A stretch of 27,545 nucleotides of DNA from an uncultured Collinsella sp. Lineage in GTDB: Bacteria > Actinomycetota > Coriobacteriia > Coriobacteriales > Coriobacteriaceae. Both the position numbers and the translations under genes were made by a program. The DNA lies in contig CABQLK010000027.1 of assembly GCA_902465015.1 (NCBI GenBank), positions 1 to 27,545 on the forward strand, written 5' to 3'. Below are positions 22,366-27,545 of the stretch, piece after piece. The stretch's first letter is position 1. Each line of letters starts with the position of its first letter. Below the pieces are notes generated by a model that did not search any database, was not told the origin of the DNA, and saw only the letters and a program-made list of their open reading frames with translations.

Positions 22366-23661
22366 ATGGGTTTCTTTTCGTCATTATTCGGATCGGCTGC
22401 TACGCCTTCTGGCGTACCGTCCTTCTCGTCGAGCAGCATTGTGTGTCCGTTTTGCTTTGAGCGGTTCGGGGCCGATGCCGTAGAGTATCGCTGCACAAAT
22501 CGCCAGTGCGACGCTGGCCCTTCGGGGTCTGCTCCCGAGGTGGACGAGAAGTACTCGACGTTTCGCGGATGGCCGCGGCCCAGACCCGTGGGACACGTCT
22601 TTAAGCCCCAAAAACAGGGCCACTTTGGTGGCGGCTCCGTGTGCTGCGACGTATGTCACTCCAACACGCCCGTGCCCATTTGTCCTTCGTGTCACAGTCC
22701 GCTGCCGCAGTCTTCGATTGACGGCAACAACGAGATCATCGCTATCGTGGGCACGCGCGGCTCGGGCAAGAGCCATTACATTACCGTTCTTATCGACCAG
22801 CTCACGCGCCGCGTTGGGCATGTCATGGATGCCGGTGTAAACCCGTTCCTTACCATGGACGGTCTTTATAACTGCCGCGAGCTGTACCAAGAGACCAAGT
22901 ACAAGCCGCTGTTCGAGGAGCAGCATACGCTCGAGGCAACGTCACGCGCGCTGGGCGGTGGCGACCGCAAGGACAAGATGCCGCTCATCTACACGTGGAA
23001 CTATACCGAGGCGTCGCGTGGCCGCAAAAAGGCATTTACGCTTTCGTTCTTCGACGCCGCCGGCGAAGACCTGGAGGACCCGCAGGCCGTTGCCACGGTC
23101 AACCGTTACCTGCAGCATGCGCGCGGCATCATCTTCCTTGTCGACCCGCTCCAGATTGCGGGCATTCGGGAGCAGCTCGAGGCAGCGGGCGAGACGGACC
23201 TTACGAGCAGCCTCCGCGGTGTTCAGGGTACGACAGGTTTCGAAGGCGTGCTCAGCGCCATCACGACGCTTATCCGCACGGCGCGCGGCATTCGCGAAGG
23301 GGACGCCATCGATGTTCCCGTGGCCATCGCTTTTTCTAAGTTTGACCAGCTGACGCCCATTTGCGGTGCGGCGGTTACCGTTCAGCAGCCAAGCCCGCAT
23401 GCTAAGCACGGAGCCTTCGTCGAGGCGGATCAGCAGGCCGTCGATGCCGAACTGCGTGCATTGCTCGAAAACTGGGATGAGGGCGCCATCGTCTCGAGTG
23501 TTCAGAGTAATTTCCGCGACGTTGCCTTCTTTGGCGTGTCCGCCCTGGGCCTGCATAATGCACCGGACGAGAGCGGCTCGGTTAAGCGTCCTCGTCCGCT
23601 GCGCGTGGAGGACCCCCTGCTGTGGATTATGGCCAAGAATCACCTTATTACCAAGGAGTAG
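22366..23661 (+). CDS. Soluble zinc-ribbon GTPase (DO-GTPase-like), 431 aa
   Basis: Second GTPase of the locus. An N-terminal MGFFSSLFGS peptide may form a short amphipathic helix. Cysteine pairs C27-x2-C30 with C43/C48, and C93/C94/C97 with C106-x2-C109, form zinc ribbons. Walker A is G129-TRGSGKS136. Switch II is F229-D-A-A-G-E-D235, followed by IIFLVDP; base recognition is S324-K-F-D327. The order zinc ribbon, P-loop, D-x-A-G-E, LVDP, SKxD is the same as in the membrane GTPase at 12985, although overall identity looks low and no membrane helix is present. The gene begins 12 bp after the scaffold gene with a weak AAAGGG site, suggesting translational coupling. It ends 3 bp before the GAP1-like gene, which is the usual partner of this GTPase class as far as I remember. 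Confidence 0.87.
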   Translation: MGFFSSLFGSAATPSGVPSFSSSSIVCPFCFERFGADAVEYRCTNRQCDAGPSGSAPEVDEKYSTFRGWPRPRPVGHVFKPQKQGHFGGGSVCCDVCHSNTPVPICPSCHSPLPQSSIDGNNEIIAIVGTRGSGKSHYITVLIDQLTRRVGHVMDAGVNPFLTMDGLYNCRELYQETKYKPLFEEQHTLEATSRALGGGDRKDKMPLIYTWNYTEASRGRKKAFTLSFFDAAGEDLEDPQAVATVNRYLQHARGIIFLVDPLQIAGIREQLEAAGETDLTSSLRGVQGTTGFEGVLSAITTLIRTARGIREGDAIDVPVAIAFSKFDQLTPICGAAVTVQQPSPHAKHGAFVEADQQAVDAELRALLENWDEGAIVSSVQSNFRDVAFFGVSALGLHNAPDESGSVKRPRPLRVEDPLLWIMAKNHLITKE

Positions 23662-23664
23662 AAC

Positions 23665-26307
23665 ATGGCTGCTCACCAGATTATCTATACCTCGTGTCGC
23701 CGCGGCATAGAGGGGACCTCCGATGGCTTCCAGGTCTTCTCGTACGACGAGAAACTTCCGTCTATTCCCGCGGCCGGTTCATCTCAGGGCTACAACGCTC
23801 TGTTTGTCGACCCTGTTCCGCACGATTTGGGCTTCTCTATCTTTGGCTATCATCCGCTCGATGGGGACTACTGTCTATACTGCAACAACACCCGGCTGCC
23901 CCACGACTACATGGGGCCGCAGGGGCGTTCGGGCAATATGTTGCGCCAGTCGTTTCTTGTTCCCTGGGCTGATATGTCGTTTGCGCCCATTGAACTCATG
24001 GGTTCGTCTATGCTGCGTTCGCAGATGGGGCCCGAAGTTCAGAGCGCGGAGAAGCCCGACTATCTGCCGTGCGTAGATTTGGCCCCCGCTGGCAATGTTA
24101 CTTTTGATGAAGTCTGCGAATGGCTCGAGGACGAGGACATGGCGGACTCCATGGGGGAGCTACTGGCAAAGCTCTTTGCGGCAAAGATGGGCGGCAAGCA
24201 GCTTGTTGTCGTTGCCACGGCGGAGGAAGCGGCTCAGATTATCGGAGCTATTTCTTATGCCTTGCCGCTGCGTTTGTCACGCCAAATTTCCTTTGTGCTG
24301 GGTGCCGATGATGCAACCGAGGCATCGGGCGATATCATCAACGCTTCTGCCGAGGCCATCGCGGCGGCTCCGGATTATGTGACAAGTGGTTGGATCGTCT
24401 TTGATCCGCATAACCCGGACAGCAATGGGTCCTACGCAGGTGTTGACGGATATCTGGGATTTGTCGAGCTTTCCTATTCGCTGAACCCCAAGCGCCTCGC
24501 GGATTTCTGCAGCTTTGTCCAAGAGCACACGACGGCCAAATTCATGTTGGGCGCACTGGACGATGCCCATGATTTGTGGGCACTGCTTGGAAAGAACGAG
24601 CCGGATGCGGACGCGGGCAGGCTTCTACGTGCACTCTCTTTTGCAGAGGCTTCGTCCGACGAGGCAACAAACGCGCAGCTCACCAATCAGCTCGTAGATT
24701 CGCTTGATACGCTGGCGGATATGGGTCTTGGCGTGCTCATCCCTGTTTTGAGCTATCTGCTGCGGCGTGTAGGCGGAATGGATGCCGAGAGGCGCGAGGG
24801 CGTGTGCGCCGTCGCGGCCGCTACGGTATCGCGTCTGCTTTCCGATGCCTCGGTGGCGCCGCGGGACTTCCCCAAACAGATGAGCTCGCTATGCGAATCT
24901 TGCTCACGTGCCGGCCTCGACCTTTTGGCAATTCTTCAGCGCGGCGGCGATTCTTCGTGGCTGTTTGCGCCGGGCGAGGTATCGGACGTTCAAAAGATTA
25001 TCGATTTGCTGGATCTGTTCTCTAAATCTGCTGCGGCTCGCAAGTGTACGCTGGAGGAAGCTGGTCCCGACGGCGAGCTTGGACGCTTTGCCGCTGGGGC
25101 CCTGCAAACGGCCTTTGCTCTTGATCGCGTGAAGCTATCGACGGCTGTGATTGCCTATGTCAACGGGTTCACCCATTCGCTCGATGTTTACGAATCTGCC
25201 GTCGAGGCGGCGGTGACGGCGGTGTGCGCTGTTGCCCCGAAGGAGATTGACGGCATTTGGGGGGTCATCGCTGCTCGCGCTCCGTATGCCAAGGTTGGAG
25301 AACTTCCGCGTGGTCTTGTGTGGCTGAGCGACCATGGACGCGAACAAGACATGGGAACCATGTTCTCGTTTGGCTTGGGTCACGTCGAGGGCGTAGAGGC
25401 TGCGTCGGATCTGTATAAAATCTGCTGTAGGGAAGGATTCCCTACTCATAAGGCGCTTGCCATAGGTTATACCGATGCTACGTCCCTATATGTTGCTTAC
25501 CTGTTGAGCTGTCGCAGCGAAAAAGCGACCTCAATACTTCGTGAGCTTGTTGACTCGCTTGCCAAGGCGGCTCCCAGTAACAAGTTGGTGTGTTGCCCGC
25601 CCATGGTAAAAACGATGGGCACTGCTTCGCATGGCCTTACGGATGGAATCGATCCTTTGAATCCCTCAAAAGAAGATCTTAGGACGTTGCGCGCTCTTTA
25701 TGGCTATTCCCGGGCTGCGAATGCGGCGGTGCTTGGTCGCCAGGGCATGCTCGCACTGTCACTTGCGGAGTTGGGGAGGGCTTCTCAGGCGAGCGCGGAT
25801 TTCAGGGCATATCAGGGAATCCCAGATATCCTAAAAAGCTACCGTGGGGCTGTCGATTTTTCTGACGTTGAGGGCCGTGATCGAGATAGGATCTGCGACG
25901 CTTTCGCCCAGGGTGTTTTGGGATGTTGCAAAGACCTTGGCGATTTTGCCTTTGCCATGGCTGCAATGTCGGCCACTTGCTGGCTGCCTGCCTTCGAGGC
26001 CTGCGCTCAGCTTGCTTTAAAGTATTCGCGCGGCAGACAGGGATCGTTCGATCGCTTGGCACTAGTTCTTTCGTACCTAGCGGTTTACGGAGTGAATCGC
26101 GAAGACATGCACGCCGCTATGGGCAAGGTCCTTCCCAAAGTTAAGCTCGAAAACCATGGCGCCCTTAAACACGAATGCGCCCGTTACTGCGGGCCTCGCG
26201 CGCTCGAGGCACTGGGAATTACGGCTCCTGCCGATGTTGCGCAACAGATTGACGCGATTCTCGCTGACAATGTCAAAAAGGGCGGGTTGCCGTTCTTTAG
26301 AAAGTAG
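23665..26307 (+). CDS. GTPase-associated protein 1 (GAP1)-like protein, 880 aa
   Basis: Large cytoplasmic protein. The opening block IIYTSCRRGIEGTSDGFQVF and the following FSYDEKLP, then HDLGFSIFGYHPLDGDYCLY, match what I remember of the N-terminal type 2 domain of GTPase-associated protein 1 (GAP1-N2). Residues 150-270 (ELLAKLF, QLVVVATAEEAAQIIGAISYALP, RQISFVLGADD) fit the middle domain of the same family. The remainder (about 300-880) is helical and repeat-like with no catalytic motif visible. ATG 23665 follows the GTPase stop by 3 bp, and its AAGGAG site lies in the last codons of that gene, so the two are translationally coupled. This implies stoichiometric production of GTPase and partner. 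Whether it stimulates GTP hydrolysis, senses a ligand or acts as effector cannot be told from sequence. Confidence 0.85.
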   Translation: MAAHQIIYTSCRRGIEGTSDGFQVFSYDEKLPSIPAAGSSQGYNALFVDPVPHDLGFSIFGYHPLDGDYCLYCNNTRLPHDYMGPQGRSGNMLRQSFLVPWADMSFAPIELMGSSMLRSQMGPEVQSAEKPDYLPCVDLAPAGNVTFDEVCEWLEDEDMADSMGELLAKLFAAKMGGKQLVVVATAEEAAQIIGAISYALPLRLSRQISFVLGADDATEASGDIINASAEAIAAAPDYVTSGWIVFDPHNPDSNGSYAGVDGYLGFVELSYSLNPKRLADFCSFVQEHTTAKFMLGALDDAHDLWALLGKNEPDADAGRLLRALSFAEASSDEATNAQLTNQLVDSLDTLADMGLGVLIPVLSYLLRRVGGMDAERREGVCAVAAATVSRLLSDASVAPRDFPKQMSSLCESCSRAGLDLLAILQRGGDSSWLFAPGEVSDVQKIIDLLDLFSKSAAARKCTLEEAGPDGELGRFAAGALQTAFALDRVKLSTAVIAYVNGFTHSLDVYESAVEAAVTAVCAVAPKEIDGIWGVIAARAPYAKVGELPRGLVWLSDHGREQDMGTMFSFGLGHVEGVEAASDLYKICCREGFPTHKALAIGYTDATSLYVAYLLSCRSEKATSILRELVDSLAKAAPSNKLVCCPPMVKTMGTASHGLTDGIDPLNPSKEDLRTLRALYGYSRAANAAVLGRQGMLALSLAELGRASQASADFRAYQGIPDILKSYRGAVDFSDVEGRDRDRICDAFAQGVLGCCKDLGDFAFAMAAMSATCWLPAFEACAQLALKYSRGRQGSFDRLALVLSYLAVYGVNREDMHAAMGKVLPKVKLENHGALKHECARYCGPRALEALGITAPADVAQQIDAILADNVKKGGLPFFRK

Positions 26308-26334
26308 GTAAGTTTAAGCAGACGGGTGATGACC

Positions 26335-26736
26335 ATGGGGTTGTTTAATAAGGTTTCTGGGTTGGCAAAGGGCGCTTACGGTAAGGCGGCAGGCTATTCC
26401 GATGCCGACGAGTCGTTTATCGGCGCTGATGTCGATGGCATGATTTGCCATATGGGTCTTTATCCCAAATACATTAGGCTCCGCACTAGGGAGCCGCGCA
26501 CCGAGCAGATTAAACGTGCCATGGAAGATCCTATTTCTGCCTTAGTTGGCCCGGCTCAAGAGGTCGAGCGCATCATCCGCGTGGACAGCCACGTTCGAGA
26601 TTTTGAGCGTTGGACCGAATTTGGCAAGCGTTGCTATACGCTCAAGATCATGGGCACCAGAAAGCTTGTTCGCATTCGGTTGGTTCCGGCAGACGGCCAG
26701 CGCTTTGAGAACTACGTAATGAGTCATTGGATGTAA
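26335..26736 (+). CDS. Small soluble protein, possible PH-like fold, 133 aa
   Basis: Not firmly recognised. ATG 26335 (MGLFNKVSGLAKGAYGK) is chosen over GTG 26326 and ATG 26329 because the resulting N-terminus matches that of the gene at 27119; upstream ribosome binding signals are weak for all three. After a basic amphipathic N-terminal segment, strands and a final helix (VERIIRVDSHV, WTEFGKRCYTLKIMG, KLVRIRLVPADGQRFENYVMSHWM) resemble the bacterial PH-domain pattern, which is inference only. There are no membrane helices. It stands 27 bp after the GAP1-like gene and 45 bp before the next. Confidence 0.75.
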   Translation: MGLFNKVSGLAKGAYGKAAGYSDADESFIGADVDGMICHMGLYPKYIRLRTREPRTEQIKRAMEDPISALVGPAQEVERIIRVDSHVRDFERWTEFGKRCYTLKIMGTRKLVRIRLVPADGQRFENYVMSHWM

Positions 26737-26781
26737 CGAGGACGGCGGGTTGCTCGTTCTGATAGGAAGAAGGTAAGAAGA

Positions 26782-27060
26782 ATGGCAGGAAGCGGTTCTT
26801 GGCGTCCTCAATATGATTCGAGAAGGCAAAAGGGAGGACGTGGCACATACTCGCCGAGCAAGATGTCCTTTTCTGAGCACAGGAGGCGTGGGCCTTCTGT
26901 TTACTTTGCCGCCAACTGGGTGCTCATTGGCGTCGTGGGGGCTTTGGCAATGCTGCTCATCGGCCTTACGGCGCTCATCCGAGGCAACTGGGAAGGCTTT
27001 CTGTTTGCCCTAGTGGCAGCGTTTATTTGCTACAAGCTGTTTTTCCATAAGCGCTCGTAG
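26782..27060 (+). CDS. Small two-helix membrane protein with basic N-terminus, 92 aa
   Basis: Residues 1-38 are polar and strongly basic (SRRQKGGRG, EHRRRG), so they should be cytoplasmic. Two hydrophobic segments follow at about 43-66 and 71-86, ending in a KLFFHKRS tail. GAAGG and AGAAG precede ATG 26782. No known family is recognised. It resembles the 64-residue membrane protein at 12785 in size and topology, though not in obvious sequence. Confidence 0.72.
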   Translation: MAGSGSWRPQYDSRRQKGGRGTYSPSKMSFSEHRRRGPSVYFAANWVLIGVVGALAMLLIGLTALIRGNWEGFLFALVAAFICYKLFFHKRS

Positions 27061-27118
27061 GGGAGCGATGGGATTTAGTTTCCCTGTATGCAACTACTAA
27101 TCAAAATAGGAGAATACC

Positions 27119-27545
27119 ATGGGACTGTTTGGCTCTTTTGTTCAAGCATTTAAAGACGGATACAACGGCGTAGACGAAGAGCAGGACACTGCGCCTTCCA
27201 CTAAGGAAAATACTGCTCAAAAACCCGTACCCGCAAAGGAGACTGCCTCTGCTCAAAAGCAGGCTGCCTCCGAGGAGCCAAAGTTCTGCGGCGCATGCGG
27301 CGCCTCCCTCGAGCCGGGTACCAAGTTCTGCCCCAAGTGCGGAGAACCGGTGATGGGCGTTGCGCAGGAGCATCAGGCCGTTCCGGTCGAACCTCCGCAT
27401 CTTATGCCGACTGATACATTGCAAGCGTTTTTGGATACGGGCTGCAACCAGATGTCCTTGCTCGAAGGAGCTGCGGCTTACCAAAAGGTTACACATGCCG
27501 ATCCTGTTTTTGGAACTGAAGAGGTTAATTCTCATTTCCTACTTC
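27119..27545 (+). CDS. Zinc-ribbon protein, 5' part only (window edge)
   Basis: ATG 27119 follows AGGAG (27108-27112) at 6 nt, and the frame stays open for 142 codons to the end of the window. The N-terminus MGLFGSFVQAFKDGYNG is amphipathic and similar to that of the gene at 26335. A Lys/Gln/Ala/Glu-rich linker (20-54) leads to a zinc ribbon, C57-x2-C60 and C71-x2-C74 (FCGACGASLEPGTKFCPKCG). The rest, to residue 142, is helical and unassigned. It continues the rightward operon, so the locus extends beyond this window. Confidence 0.85.
   Translation, partial: MGLFGSFVQAFKDGYNGVDEEQDTAPSTKENTAQKPVPAKETASAQKQAASEEPKFCGACGASLEPGTKFCPKCGEPVMGVAQEHQAVPVEPPHLMPTDTLQAFLDTGCNQMSLLEGAAAYQKVTHADPVFGTEEVNSHFLL

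Overview
The window is moderately high-GC bacterial DNA with dense genes, good Shine-Dalgarno sites and strong GC preference at third codon positions. Gene content, a CsoR-CopZ-CopA copper operon, and several families of intergenic palindromes suggest an actinobacterium of the Coriobacteriia, possibly Collinsella. That assignment rests on memory of similar loci and has not been searched. No rRNA, tRNA, insertion sequence or phage gene was seen.

Left part (1-4650): an orphan minus-strand terminator-like hairpin lies near the left end, followed by an unrecognised protein (403-1110). An AbiEi-like protein with a C-terminal PD-(D/E)XK (DUF559/Vsr-like) nuclease domain (1304-2380) is framed by two pairs of 57-bp inverted-repeat units. 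Next come an amidohydrolase (2676-4046) and a convergent small zinc-ribbon membrane protein (4154-4627), with a bidirectional terminator between them.

Copper operon (4774-7970, minus strand): copA (Cu+-exporting P-type ATPase), copZ-like chaperone and csoR-like repressor are read from one promoter. A C5-T-G5 palindrome, the likely CsoR operator, sits between the -35 and -10 elements. Both gaps inside the operon contain large palindromes. Three more 57-bp units lie upstream of the promoter.

Right part (8307 to beyond 27545): this looks like one large system read from a divergent promoter region (11415-11693). Leftward are an FHA-domain protein and a single-pass Ser/Thr kinase with a DUF6273-like C-terminal domain. 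Rightward, at least twelve closely spaced genes run off the window: small membrane and zinc-ribbon proteins, a membrane-anchored zinc-ribbon GTPase, a GrpE-like exchange factor, a short-lid Hsp70, an Hsp70-vWA fusion, a 1007-residue zinc-ribbon/beta-domain protein, a soluble zinc-ribbon GTPase, a large protein resembling GTPase-associated protein 1, and three more small proteins.

The gene set suggests a signalling or conflict apparatus at the membrane. In this reading a kinase/FHA pair senses and signals, Hsp70/GrpE and vWA proteins assemble or remodel a complex, and the two GTPases with the GAP1-like protein act as the switch. The family assignments of kinase, FHA, Hsp70, vWA, GrpE and GTPases come from visible motifs. 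The joint function is inference.
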